Below, piece after piece: positions 19,994-28,662 of a stretch of 56,369 nt of DNA. Both the position numbers and the translations under genes were made by a program. The DNA comes from Burkholderiales bacterium (lineage in GTDB: Bacteria; Pseudomonadota; Gammaproteobacteria; Burkholderiales; Burkholderiaceae_C). The DNA is taken from assembly GCA_016191995.1 (NCBI GenBank), contig JACPVA010000039.1, forward strand, positions 1-56,369. The letters are read 5' to 3'. Position 1 is the stretch's first letter. Each line of letters opens with the position of its first letter. Below the pieces are notes generated by a model that was given only the letters and a program-made list of their open reading frames with translations, was not told the DNA's origin and did not search any database.

Positions 19994-20162
19994 GCCAAGG
20001 CCGGCGGGCACCCTCCCACTCCATGCCCGGGGACAGTGCCCCGGGCGCTCGCCAGGCACAAACAGTCCGCAGGACTGTTTGTGTCCGGGCTCGCTCCCCC
20101 GGGTCGGGCTGCGCCCGCCCCTCCTCCTCTACTTCCGTGGGAGGGTGCCCGCCGACCTTGGC
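19994..20162. repeat. Inverted repeat pair 1 (26-base arms)
   Basis: The arms are 19994-20019 and 20137-20162. They are inverted copies matching at 25 of 26 positions, with the single mismatch at the eighth base of the left arm. They enclose 117 bases that contain the perfect hairpin at 20057-20083. The arrangement resembles a compound REP or miniature element. No transposase gene lies nearby, and I did not identify a target-site duplication. Confidence 0.8.
20057..20083. repeat. Perfect 12-bp hairpin within the repeat region
   Basis: The arms CACAAACAGTCC (20057-20068) and GGACTGTTTGTG (20072-20083) are perfect complements around the 3-base loop GCA. The stem is strikingly AT-richer than its surroundings. 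It is not followed by a T run on either strand, so it is not a standard intrinsic terminator. As RNA it would be a very stable barrier in the middle of the operon. Confidence 0.8.
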
Positions 20163-20209
20163 GTGCCACCGCCCCGGTATTCGACGGTCGAACACCACCG
20201 CCGCTGCCC

Positions 20210-20309
20210 GCCGAGGACGGCGGGTGCCCTTGACCGTAAGTAAAGGAGGAGCCGGCGGCGCAGCCGACGGCGGGGGACATGGAGGGCAAGGGTACCCGCC
20301 GTCTTCGGC
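20210..20309. repeat. Inverted repeat pair 2 (23-base arms)
   Basis: The arms are 20210-20232 and 20287-20309 and match as inverted copies at 21 of 23 positions. They share the core with repeat pair 1 (CGGCGGGTGCCC against CGGCGGGCACCC), so the two pairs are probably related units laid side by side. The 54 bases between the arms carry no recognised element. Confidence 0.75.
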
Positions 20310-20464
20310 CCGCCCGGTCCTGGCACGCGAACGGGACACAGGCGACGGTGTGAGCGGCAACGACAGGCTGAGGCCAGTCTCCCCAGCACGGTCGAGATCC
20401 GAGCGGGCGATGATTGGCGGCATGCCTCGACCGCACCCGCTGCGGTCCTGGCGAGAAGCGCGGC

Positions 20465-21409
20465 ATGTTGGGTGAAGCTTCCGTGCTGCTGAGCGTCGTC
20501 GTCGTCAACTGGAACGGCGGCGAACTGCTCGCGCGCTGCATCGCCAGCATCGACCAGGCCCTGCCGTCCGCGTTGCGCGCGCGGGTCGAGGTCGTCGTGG
20601 TCGACAACGGCTCGACCGACGGCTCGCCCGATCGGCTGTCGCTGCGCCCGACGGATACCCTGCTGCGCTGCGACCGCAACCTCGGCTTCGGTGCCGCCTG
20701 CAACCGCGGCGCGGCTGTCGCGCGTGGCGAGTATCTGCTGCTGCTCAACCCCGACTGCGAGCTGCGGCCGGGATCGGTCGAGCGCTGCATCGCCGAACTG
20801 CAGCGCCCGGACATGCCGGTGGGCCTGTGCGGCATCGCGCTCGAGGACGAGCACGGTGCGATCGCGCGCTCGTGCCACCGCTTTCCGCGCTTTGCCGACC
20901 TGGCCGCGACCGCGATCGGCCTGCACGCGCTGCGCCCCGGGGTCTTCGACAGCCGCATGACCGGCTGGGACCACCGCAGCGACCGCACGGTCGACCATGT
21001 CATCGGCGCGTTCTGGCTGCTGCGGCTGTCGACCTTCAGGTCGCTGGGCGGCTTCGACGAACGCTTCTTCGTCTACCTCGAGGACCTGGACTTCTCGCTG
21101 CGCGCGCGGCGCGCCGGCTGGCTGACCCGATTCGTCGCCGCGCCGGCCTCGTACCACCTCGGCGGCGGCGTCTCGCGCCAGATCATGGCGCGGCGGCTCT
21201 TCTACGCCACGCGCAGCCGGATCCTCTACGCGTACAAGCACCTGCCGCGCTGGCAGGCGCACCTGCACGCGGCGATCACGCTGGCGGTCGAGCCGCTGTC
21301 GCGCAGCCTGCAGGCGCTGCTGCGGCGGTCGCGCCAGGACCTGGCGTCGACCTGGCGCGGCTTCGCAATGCTGTACCGCGACCTGCCGAACCTCGCACGC
21401 GCGGGATGA
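20465..21409 (+). CDS. Glycosyltransferase family 2 (rhamnosyltransferase-like)
   Basis: This 314-residue GT-A enzyme has 'VVVVNWNGGELLARCIASI' at the start, 'VVDNGSTDGSPD' for nucleotide binding, 'NRGAAVARGEYLLLLNPDCE' containing the D-x-D-like metal site, and 'GFDERFFVYLEDLDFSLRAR' holding the catalytic-base E-D-x-D region. This pattern is that of the WbbL/rhamnosyltransferase group, but the donor sugar is not certain. The ATG at 20465 is chosen because the family alignment begins a few residues later; the frame also opens 51 bases upstream. Its stop overlaps the next start by ATGA. Confidence 0.9.
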   Translation: MLGEASVLLSVVVVNWNGGELLARCIASIDQALPSALRARVEVVVVDNGSTDGSPDRLSLRPTDTLLRCDRNLGFGAACNRGAAVARGEYLLLLNPDCELRPGSVERCIAELQRPDMPVGLCGIALEDEHGAIARSCHRFPRFADLAATAIGLHALRPGVFDSRMTGWDHRSDRTVDHVIGAFWLLRLSTFRSLGGFDERFFVYLEDLDFSLRARRAGWLTRFVAAPASYHLGGGVSRQIMARRLFYATRSRILYAYKHLPRWQAHLHAAITLAVEPLSRSLQALLRRSRQDLASTWRGFAMLYRDLPNLARAG

Positions 21410-22545
21410 CGACCCGCGTGCCCCCCGTCCCGCCGCACTCGCCCGGGCGGCCCGCGCCCGACGCGCGCGTGGCCGCGTGCCGCGTTGCCGCCCACCCGCG
21501 CTACAGCCGGCTCGGCGCCTCGTCGCGGCTGCGCTGGCTGCAGTTCGTCCCCGCGCTGCAGCGCGAGGGTCTCGCGATCGAGTCGAGCCCGCTGCTCGGC
21601 GACACCTACCTGCAGCGCAAGTATGCCGGGCGCCCGGTGCTGGGACAGGTGCTGCGTGCCTACCTGCATCGCGCACGCGCGTTGCGGGCCGGCGCCCGCG
21701 GGGCCGACCTGGTCTGGATCGAGAAGGAGCTCTGGCCCTGGGCGCCGGCGTGGCTGGAGCTGTGGCTGCTGGCAGGGCGGCCTTTCGTGCTCGACTTCGA
21801 CGATGCGGTCTTCCATACCTACGACCGGCACCGCAACCCGCTGCTGAGAAGGCTGTTCGGCCGCAAGATCGACCGCCTGATGCGCGCCGCCACGCTGGTC
21901 GTCGTCGGCAGCGCCTACCTGGGCGAGCGCGCGCGCGCGGCCGGCGCCCGCCGTGTCGAGTGGCTGCCGACGGTGGTCGACCACGAGCGCTATGCAACCG
22001 GCGCGCGCGCGCGGCCCGACGACGCAATGCTGCGCATCGGCTGGATCGGCACGCCGGCGACCGTCGGCTACCTGCGGCCGATCGTGCCTGCGCTGGCCGA
22101 GCTGGCGCGCCGGCGCCGCATCGTCGTGCACCTGATCGGCGCGACGCTCGAGATGCCGGGCGTCGAGGTCCGCTGCATCCGGTGGTCCGAGGACGACGAG
22201 GTGCGCGCCCTTGGCGAGCTCGACGTCGGCCTGATGCCGCTGCCCGACACGCCATGGGAGCGCGGCAAGTGCGGCTACAAGCTCGTCCAGTACATGGCCT
22301 GCGGGCTTCCCGTCGTCGCCTCGCCAGTCGGCGCCAATCTGGACATCGTCGACGACGGCACCGACGGTTACCTCGCCGGAACCGACGACGAGTGGATCGC
22401 TGCCCTGTGCCGGCTCGCCGACGACCCCGCGCTGCGGCACCGGATGGGCCAGGCGGGCCAGGCCAAGGTCCGCGCGAAGTTCAGCCTGCAGGCGGCCGCG
22501 CCGCGGCTCGCGTGCTGGCTGCACGAGGCCTGCGGCCGGCCCTGA
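21406..22545 (+). CDS. Glycosyltransferase, GT4-like
   Basis: This 379-residue protein has a GT-B layout. The N-terminal half includes 'RYSRLGASSRLRWLQFVPAL' and 'FVLDFDDAVFHTYDRH', a D-F-D-D-A motif frequent in a group of polysaccharide glycosyltransferases. The C-terminal half has 'IGWIGTPATVGYLRPIVPAL' and 'KCGYKLVQYMACGLPVVAS', where the conserved Glu of GT4 is replaced by Gln. It is translationally coupled to the upstream GT2 gene and likely adds the next sugar of the same repeat unit. Confidence 0.85.
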   Translation: MTTRVPPVPPHSPGRPAPDARVAACRVAAHPRYSRLGASSRLRWLQFVPALQREGLAIESSPLLGDTYLQRKYAGRPVLGQVLRAYLHRARALRAGARGADLVWIEKELWPWAPAWLELWLLAGRPFVLDFDDAVFHTYDRHRNPLLRRLFGRKIDRLMRAATLVVVGSAYLGERARAAGARRVEWLPTVVDHERYATGARARPDDAMLRIGWIGTPATVGYLRPIVPALAELARRRRIVVHLIGATLEMPGVEVRCIRWSEDDEVRALGELDVGLMPLPDTPWERGKCGYKLVQYMACGLPVVASPVGANLDIVDDGTDGYLAGTDDEWIAALCRLADDPALRHRMGQAGQAKVRAKFSLQAAAPRLACWLHEACGRP

Positions 22546-22580
22546 GCGGACACGTCCGGCCCTACGCAACACCCAGGCGC

Positions 22581-24533
22581 ATGTGCGGCATCACCGGCAT
22601 CCTCGATGCGCCGCGCGCGACGCCGGCCGAACTGCGCGCGCAGGTGCAGAGCATGGCGCAGGCGATCGCGCACCGCGGTCCCGACAGCGAGGGGCAGTGG
22701 GTCGACGCCGAGCATGGGGTCGCGCTCGGCCACCGCCGGCTGGCGGTGGTCGACCTCTCGCCGCACGGCGCGCAGCCGATGGTGTCGCACTGCGGCCGCT
22801 ACGTGCTGGTCTTCAACGGCGAGATCTACAACCACGTCGAGCTGCGCCGCCAGCTCGACCCGCTGCCCTGGCGCGGCCACTCGGACACCGAGACGCTGCT
22901 GGCGGCGTTCAGCCGCTGGGGCGTCGTGCCGTCGCTGCCACGCCTGGTCGGCATGTTCGCCTTCGCGGTCTGGGACCGGCACGAGCACACGCTGACGCTG
23001 GCGCGCGACCGCATGGGCGAGAAGCCCTTGTACTGGGGCCGGCTGCCGAACGGCACGCTGGTCTTCGGCTCCGAGCTGGCCGCGCTGCGCGCGCACCCCG
23101 GCTGGGACGGCGCGATCGACCGCGACGCGCTGACGCTGTTCATGCGCTACTCGACAGTACCGGCGCCGTGGTCGATCCACCGCGGCGTGCACAAGATCGA
23201 GCCCGGCGCCTGGCTTCGTCTCGCCGCCGGGCAGCCGGACGGGCACGGCCGCTGGTGGAGCGTCGACGACGTGGCACGCCGCGGGCTGGCCGCGCGCGCC
23301 GAGGCCGAGGCCTGGAGCGACGCCGAGGCCGCCGACCGGCTCGAGTCGCTGCTGCTGCAGGCGGTGCAGGGCCAGCTGCTGTCGGACGTCCCGCTCGGCG
23401 CCTTCCTGTCCGGCGGCGTCGACTCGTCCGCCGTGGTCGCGATGATGGTGCGCGCGGCGCGCGATCGTGTGCGCAGCTTCGCCATCGGCTTCGACCAGCC
23501 CGGATTCGACGAGGCCGGGCACGCGCGCGCGGTGGCCGCGCACCTGGGCACGCTGCACACCGAGCTGCGCGTCTCGTCGACCGACGCGCTCGCCGTCGTG
23601 CCGCGCTTGGCGCGCCTGTACGACGAGCCCTTCGCCGACTCGTCGCAGATCCCGACCGCGCTCGTCACCGCGATGGCGCGGCGCGAGGTCACGGTCGCGC
23701 TGTCGGGCGATGGCGGCGACGAGCTGTTCGCCGGCTACAACCGCTATCTGCTCGCCGACCGGCTGTGGCACCGCCTCGGTGGCGTCCCGCTCGCGCTGCG
23801 GCGATCCGCGGCGCGTGCGCTGCGGGCCGTCGATGCCGCGACCTGGGACGCGCTGGCCCGGCCCTTGCAGCGGCTGCGGCCGGCGCCGCGCCGGCACGCC
23901 GAGGTCGGCGCCAAGCTGCACAAGCTGGCGCAGCGCGTGCTGCCGATGCCGACGCTGGACGCGATGCACCGCGCGCTGGCGTCGCAGTGGATGGAGCCGG
24001 CCGCGATCGTCGTCGGCGGTCGCGAGCCGTCGACCGCCTTCGACCGGCCGCTGCCGGGACTGTGCGACGGCGTCGACCGCATGAGCCTGCTCGACCAGCT
24101 CGGCTACCTGCCCGACGACATCCTGGTCAAGGTCGACCGCGCCGCGATGGCGGTCTCGCTCGAGACCCGCGTGCCGCTGCTCGACCACCGCGTGGTCGAG
24201 TTCGCGTGGCGGCTGCCACTGCGCTTCAAGCTGCGCGACGGGCACACCAAGTGGCTGCTGCGCCAGGTGCTGTACCGGCATGTCCCGCCGCGGCTGATCG
24301 AGCGCCCCAAGCAGGGATTCGCGGTCCCGCTGGCCGACTGGCTGCGCGGCCCGCTGCGCGACTGGGCCGAGGCGCTGCTCGACGCGCGCCGGCTGCACGA
24401 CGACGGTTTTCTCGCCCCGGCCCCGGTGCGTGCCGCGTGGGACGCGCTGCGCGCCGGCGACGGGCAATGGGCCGGGCCGCTGTGGAACGTCCTGATGTGG
24501 CAGGCCTGGCGCGACGAGGTCGCCCGCCGATGA
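22581..24533 (+). CDS. Asparagine synthetase-type amidotransferase (AsnB family)
   Basis: The 650-residue protein has an N-terminal class II glutaminase domain with Cys2 as nucleophile ('MCGITGILDAP', then 'HRGPDSEGQW' and 'FNGEIYNH') and a C-terminal synthetase domain with the ATP-pyrophosphatase motif 'SGGVDSSAV' (277-285). 'LSGDGGDELFAGYNRYL' and 'VKVDRAAMAVSLETRVPLLD' match the AsnB family well. Within a polysaccharide locus such proteins are usually thought to amidate a uronic acid or similar sugar, rather than serve amino-acid supply; that role is inferred from context. Its stop overlaps the next start by ATGA. Confidence 0.9.
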   Translation: MCGITGILDAPRATPAELRAQVQSMAQAIAHRGPDSEGQWVDAEHGVALGHRRLAVVDLSPHGAQPMVSHCGRYVLVFNGEIYNHVELRRQLDPLPWRGHSDTETLLAAFSRWGVVPSLPRLVGMFAFAVWDRHEHTLTLARDRMGEKPLYWGRLPNGTLVFGSELAALRAHPGWDGAIDRDALTLFMRYSTVPAPWSIHRGVHKIEPGAWLRLAAGQPDGHGRWWSVDDVARRGLAARAEAEAWSDAEAADRLESLLLQAVQGQLLSDVPLGAFLSGGVDSSAVVAMMVRAARDRVRSFAIGFDQPGFDEAGHARAVAAHLGTLHTELRVSSTDALAVVPRLARLYDEPFADSSQIPTALVTAMARREVTVALSGDGGDELFAGYNRYLLADRLWHRLGGVPLALRRSAARALRAVDAATWDALARPLQRLRPAPRRHAEVGAKLHKLAQRVLPMPTLDAMHRALASQWMEPAAIVVGGREPSTAFDRPLPGLCDGVDRMSLLDQLGYLPDDILVKVDRAAMAVSLETRVPLLDHRVVEFAWRLPLRFKLRDGHTKWLLRQVLYRHVPPRLIERPKQGFAVPLADWLRGPLRDWAEALLDARRLHDDGFLAPAPVRAAWDALRAGDGQWAGPLWNVLMWQAWRDEVARR

Positions 24534-25645
24534 GGATCGCCGTCGTCGCGAACTCGGCCTGGTACCTGTTCAACTTCAGGCGCCGGCTGATGCGCGCCTT
24601 GCAGGACGACGGGCACGAGGTCGTCGCGATGAGCCCGGCCGACGGCTACGAGGCGCGGCTGCGGTCCGAGGGCTTCGAGTGGGTCGAGTGGGCGCTGGCG
24701 CCCGCGGGCACCAACCCCTGGCGCGAGCTGCGTGCCGTCGCCGCGCTGCGCCGCGCGCTGCGCCGCGAGCGGATCGGGCTCGCGTTCACCTACACGCCCA
24801 AGGCCAACATCTACACCGGGCTGGCGGCGCGCACGCTGGCGCTGGCGCATGTGCCGAATGTCTCCGGCCTGGGGCGCGCGTTCATCGACCGCGGCGCGCT
24901 CACGCGGCTGGTCGTGCGGCTGTACCGGCTCGCGTTCGGGCCTGCCCGCGTCGTCGTATTCCAGAACGACGACGACCGCGCGGAGTTCCTCGCCGCCCGG
25001 ATCGTCGAGGCGGCGCACACGCTGCGCGTGCCGGGATCGGGGGTCGACCTCGACCGCTTCGCACCGGCACCGCTGCCGCCCGGCACCGACCCGGTCTTCC
25101 TGTTCGTCGGGCGCGTGCTCAGCGACAAGGGGGTGCGCGAATATGTCGACGCCGCGCGGCGGATCCGGCGGCGCCGGCCGCGGGCGGTCTTTCGCATCCT
25201 GGGGAGCATCGGCGCCGACAACCCGACGGCGATCCCGGCCGACGAAGTCCGCTCCTGGGCCGACGAAGGCCTGGTCGAGCTGCTCGGGACGACCGACGAC
25301 GTGCGCCCGGCGATCGCGGCGGCGCACGCCATCGTCCTGCCCTCGTACCGCGAAGGCGTTCCGCGCGTGCTGCTGGAGGCCGCCGCGATGGCCCGGCCGT
25401 GCATCGCGACCGACGTCCCCGGCTGCCGCGACGCCGTCGTCGACGGCGCGACCGGGCTGCTGTGCGCGGCGCGCGACGCCGCCGCGCTGGCCGACACGAT
25501 GCAGCTCTTCATCGACGCCGGGCCGGCGAGCTGGGAGCGCTGGGGCGAGGCCGGGCGCGCGCACGTGCAGTCGCGGTTCGACGAGCGCGAGGTGATCGAG
25601 ACCTACTGCCGGATCGCGCGCGAGCCCATGGCCGATCTGCCCTGA
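24530..25645 (+). CDS. Glycosyltransferase, GT4 (PglA/WbpX-like)
   Basis: This 371-residue enzyme begins 'IAVVANSAWYLFNFRRRLM', a pattern common to PglA-like N-acetylhexosaminyltransferases. 'FTYTPKANIYTGLAAR' and 'VSGLGRAFIDRG' lie in the acceptor half. The donor half has 'FLFVGRVLSDKGVREYVDAA' and 'PSYREGVPRVLLEAAAMARP' with the conserved E-x7-E of GT4. It is coupled to the AsnB-like gene and closes the first compact part of the operon; a 210-base gap without a recognised gene follows. Confidence 0.9.
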   Translation: MRIAVVANSAWYLFNFRRRLMRALQDDGHEVVAMSPADGYEARLRSEGFEWVEWALAPAGTNPWRELRAVAALRRALRRERIGLAFTYTPKANIYTGLAARTLALAHVPNVSGLGRAFIDRGALTRLVVRLYRLAFGPARVVVFQNDDDRAEFLAARIVEAAHTLRVPGSGVDLDRFAPAPLPPGTDPVFLFVGRVLSDKGVREYVDAARRIRRRRPRAVFRILGSIGADNPTAIPADEVRSWADEGLVELLGTTDDVRPAIAAAHAIVLPSYREGVPRVLLEAAAMARPCIATDVPGCRDAVVDGATGLLCAARDAAALADTMQLFIDAGPASWERWGEAGRAHVQSRFDEREVIETYCRIAREPMADLP

Positions 25646-25855
25646 CGTGGTCGCGGAGTCGCGCCAGGTCCGCGCAGCCGTCGTCGCAGGCCGCCCCTTG
25701 CGAAACCGCCGGCATTGCCTCGCTTTTCGAGACGCTCCCGCTTTCGCGACTCCCTAAAATCCGCCGCTGCCGCCCGTCGCCTCCGCGCGACGTCACGCCG
25801 GCCTATCGCCTGGCGCCGGCCAGGCTCTGGGGGTGCACGACCCTGGGCAGCGTGA

Positions 25856-27148
25856 ATGAAATCGAAAGGACCACTCGCCTTGAATCGACCCGAATACGGC
25901 TCTAGACGCCGTGCCTTCATCCGCGGGCTGACCTCGGCTGCTGTGATGGCCGGCCTGCCCACCTGGTCGATCGGGCAAAGCGCGAGCGCGTCGTTTGCGA
26001 TTCGCTACAGCCCGCTGGCGCGCACGGGCGCACTTGGATTCATCGCGCAGGATCTCGCTGCTGCGCGCGACGACATGACGGATCCACAGCGGGACCTGCA
26101 AACCTACGTTGCGCGCGCGCTAGACCAGTTCCACCGCAAGAATGGGCGTCATCCCCAAGGCGACCTGGAACTGGCCGTCGCGGTCGTCGACTGGGTAGCC
26201 ACGGTGATGAGGCACCCCGCCTTCTACCCCGAGGATCCGGGGCTGCCGCGCCTGTATCCGCAGGCTCCCTCGACCCGGTACGACACATTCGTGGGCGAAG
26301 CGGTCCGCATCCTCAACTACACGCTGGCCTTCGACCCTGCCGATACGGCCAATTGGCCGTCGCCACTGTGTACCCAACAGAATTTTGCCGCTGCCGGCAT
26401 GCTCAATGTTCTCGGGCTGCACGCACGGCTGGTGGAGGTCGAGGGTCACACGGGGCTCGAGTACTACTCGTTCGCCCACTACAAATGGATCTGGGCCGAT
26501 GCCACTTACAACGAGCACTACGAATCGGCACGGGGTGAGCCGCTTGGCGTCCTGGAGCTGAATCGCCTGACCTTGCACGGCGGCATCGAGAAGGTCCGGG
26601 CCATCAAGCACGGCTACCCGACCGCGGACTTCCGCAGCAACACCTTTCTGCAGTCGAGCCCGCACGGTTTCCGGCAATATGCCGCAATGCTGTATATGAA
26701 CAACTTCGCCGGCAACGGGCGCCATCTGAACAAGTTCCACACGGTTGTCTATTCGCCCGAGCCGCCGGCCGGCTATCGCCCCTTGCCGGGTGAGATACTG
26801 AATTTTGATCGCCTCGTGGATTCCGGCGGCTGGTTCCAATGGCCCAAGACGGATAACCCCGAGTCCCTCGACACACCTATCGGCAGGCTCGCGGTCTTCG
26901 ACGGCCTCATACCCGGCGTCGTCGGCGTCTCATTCAGACTTCGTTGCTACCTGCCGTATACACAGCGTTTCGAGGCACGCATGGACGACGGCCCCTGGAC
27001 GGCCGTCGAGAACCTCGCCCTTGCGGAAAACGGCCCGATCCTGTCGGCGCCCATCGTGGCGCCCTGGAACGGGGGTCGTGTGGCCGTTCGCGCAGTCGAC
27101 AATGTCGGCAACGCGACGCTGCCGATCTTGATCGACATGAAGCCCTGA
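25856..27148 (+). CDS. Tat-exported protein with a transglutaminase-like core
   Basis: The 430-residue protein carries a twin-arginine signal ('SRRRAFIRGLTSAAVMAGL', residues 16-34), so it is probably folded before export. A transglutaminase-like Cys-His-Asp set is visible: Cys172 in 'SPLCTQQNFAAAGMLNVLG', His208 in 'YSFAHYKWIW' and Asp215 in 'ADATYNEHY'. The last ~90 residues look like an immunoglobulin-type domain. GC content is lower than in its neighbours. The true substrate is unknown; a peptidase, amidase or cross-linking role is possible. An in-frame TTG at 25880 has a better ribosome-binding sequence (GAAAGGA) than the ATG at 25856 and keeps the Tat motif. Confidence 0.72.
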   Translation: MKSKGPLALNRPEYGSRRRAFIRGLTSAAVMAGLPTWSIGQSASASFAIRYSPLARTGALGFIAQDLAAARDDMTDPQRDLQTYVARALDQFHRKNGRHPQGDLELAVAVVDWVATVMRHPAFYPEDPGLPRLYPQAPSTRYDTFVGEAVRILNYTLAFDPADTANWPSPLCTQQNFAAAGMLNVLGLHARLVEVEGHTGLEYYSFAHYKWIWADATYNEHYESARGEPLGVLELNRLTLHGGIEKVRAIKHGYPTADFRSNTFLQSSPHGFRQYAAMLYMNNFAGNGRHLNKFHTVVYSPEPPAGYRPLPGEILNFDRLVDSGGWFQWPKTDNPESLDTPIGRLAVFDGLIPGVVGVSFRLRCYLPYTQRFEARMDDGPWTAVENLALAENGPILSAPIVAPWNGGRVAVRAVDNVGNATLPILIDMKP

Positions 27149-27606
27149 GACCGCACGCACCCTTCGCGTGCAACGGCATGGCAATGCCTGCATCGGCTCG
27201 AAAGCCCTGCGGGCCGGCGCGTCCAGTCCCCGTCCGCTCGATGCAGACGCTGTCCGGCCGGCCCGGGTTCGCGCGCGGCGCCCGCTCCCACGCTCGCGGG
27301 TGGCGAGCCGGCCGTGCATCGGTCGACGGAAGGTGCGAGCGCCCGGGGCCGACAAGCGCGCGCGATCCCGTGACCTGGGCTCGATCGAAACGCGCCTCCG
27401 ACAGCCGGTCGATGGCACTCTTCGTGGCGCGGTGTGGACGACCCGAGCCGTAAGATCGCCGCCGTGGAAGCCCTAGCCCCGAAATCCGCCACGCGCGGGC
27501 CGGCCTCGAATGACCGGCCTTCCGCCACGGCCCACTTCGAGTGTAACGTGGTGCGCGAGGCGCAGGATCGGCCCCCTCGGCCGACGCATCGGGCCTGAGC
27601 CATCCC
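27149..27606 (+). other. 458-base gap without a recognised gene
   Basis: No frame in this gap looks like a real protein on either strand. A 6-bp hairpin follows the preceding stop directly (27153-27171). The rest is GC-rich with short local repeats (a GGCCGG pair around 27505-27530) but no clear promoter, RNA gene or mobile element that I can see. Confidence 0.6.
27153..27171 (+). terminator. Weak terminator-like hairpin after the transglutaminase-like gene
   Basis: GCACGC (27153-27158) and GCGTGC (27166-27171) form a perfect 6-bp stem with a 7-base loop, 5 bases after the stop codon. There is no T run, so it is a poor intrinsic terminator; it may only stabilise the 3' end. Confidence 0.3.
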
Positions 27607-28662
27607 GTGGTCTACGGCGTCCTGTTCGCCTGGGCCTGGCTGGCCGTGCTGGCCGCCGCAAGCGGCGGTGCGCCGCGCCGCGTCATCGGTGCGGCGGTCG
27701 CACTCGCCGCACTGACGCTGGCCGCGCTGCGCGGCTACAGCATGGACTACGACGGCTACATCGAGTTGTTCGACGCGATGGTGCTGTTCGACTTCCCGTA
27801 CCCGGAGCGGCTGTTCCTCGCCAAGGAACCGCTGATGTCGCTGCTTATCGACGGCATCCTGTGGCTGCAGGCCGGGCCGCAACTGATGTTCGTCGTCATG
27901 GCGGTGCTCGCAATCGCGATGAAGCACAACGTCTTCGTGCGCGTCTTCCGCGGCAACACGGCCGCGGCCTGGGCGGTGACGCTGAGCCTGCACTTCTTCC
28001 TGCACGAGTTCACGCAGTCGCGCGTCGCGGTCGCCATCGCGGCGTGCTTCCTGGCCTTGCTCGCGGCGCTGGAGGGCCGCACAAAGGCCTGGCTGGGATG
28101 GTGCCTGTTCGGGCTGGGCTGGCATGTGTCGGCGCTGCTGTTCATGACAGTGTCGACCGCCCTGTGGCTGCCGCGCCGCTGGCGTGCCGTCGGCTATGCC
28201 GCGGGGACCGCGGCGATCGGTGCGCTGATGCTGCTGGCCTTCGAGTGGCTCGGGTCGGTCGACCTGCGTGCCGGCCATTACGAGGGAGGCACCGGGGTCA
28301 GTGGCGCGATGCTCGCGATCACCGGCCTGAAGCTCGCGATGCTCGCGCTGATGGCGCACTGGCTGCGGCACGCACCGGTCGGCAATGCTCTGGCGTCGCT
28401 GGTCGGGCCCACGCTCGCGATGGCGGTCTGCGGGCTGGTGATGCTGCTCGTGCTGCGGGAGGTGAGCTCGGTGATCGCCTTTCGCTTCTACGAGTTCTTC
28501 GACGCGTTCTCGGTCTTCATCGTCACCGGCGCGCTGCTGCAGCGGCGGGCGCTGCCGGTGGTGACGGCGCTGGGCTACTGCGTACTCGGTATGGTGCTGC
28601 AGGCCCTGCCGGACCTGTTCCAGGACTTCCACTTCGCGCCTTGGTCGAGCTACCTCGGGTGA
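27607..28662 (+). CDS. EpsG-family membrane protein, candidate Wzy polymerase
   Basis: The 351-residue protein reads from a GTG at 27607 and has about nine to ten membrane segments. The early motif 'LRGYSMDYDGYIELFD' with the R-x-x-x-x-D-Y-x-x-Y pattern is typical of EpsG proteins, as is 'HEFTQSRVAVAIAACFLALL', where an Arg sits in a membrane-proximal loop, and 'GWHVSALLFM'. EpsG proteins act as polymerases or assist polymerisation of lipid-linked repeat units in the periplasm. No other Wzy candidate is present in this window, so this is the likely partner of the Wzx flippase and Wzz-like protein. Confidence 0.8.
   Translation: MVYGVLFAWAWLAVLAAASGGAPRRVIGAAVALAALTLAALRGYSMDYDGYIELFDAMVLFDFPYPERLFLAKEPLMSLLIDGILWLQAGPQLMFVVMAVLAIAMKHNVFVRVFRGNTAAAWAVTLSLHFFLHEFTQSRVAVAIAACFLALLAALEGRTKAWLGWCLFGLGWHVSALLFMTVSTALWLPRRWRAVGYAAGTAAIGALMLLAFEWLGSVDLRAGHYEGGTGVSGAMLAITGLKLAMLALMAHWLRHAPVGNALASLVGPTLAMAVCGLVMLLVLREVSSVIAFRFYEFFDAFSVFIVTGALLQRRALPVVTALGYCVLGMVLQALPDLFQDFHFAPWSSYLG

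Larger units (their letters stand above)
19875..20464 (+). other. 590-base non-coding gap rich in inverted repeats
   Basis: I find no gene here. The stretch breaks a gene string that is otherwise tightly packed on the plus strand. Its middle part, 19994-20309, holds two long imperfect inverted repeats and a perfect hairpin, listed separately. The two repeat pairs share the core CGGCGGG(C/T)(A/G)CCC, so they look like members of one dispersed extragenic repeat family. The flanks (19875-19993, 20310-20464) show nothing I recognise. Confidence 0.75.

Noticed and set aside
20129-24467. Very long open frames on the minus strand opposite the glycosyltransferase and AsnB-like genes
   Set aside because: They are Arg/Ala/Pro-rich without any family pattern and mirror clearly recognisable plus-strand enzymes; long antisense frames are expected at this GC content.
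22581-24533. Housekeeping asparagine synthetase
   Set aside because: It sits inside, and is translationally coupled to, a glycosyltransferase operon, so a sugar-amidation role is more likely.
25755-25760. Promoter (TAAAAT) before the transglutaminase-like gene
   Set aside because: No -35 box at any suitable spacing; a single AT-rich hexamer is not enough.
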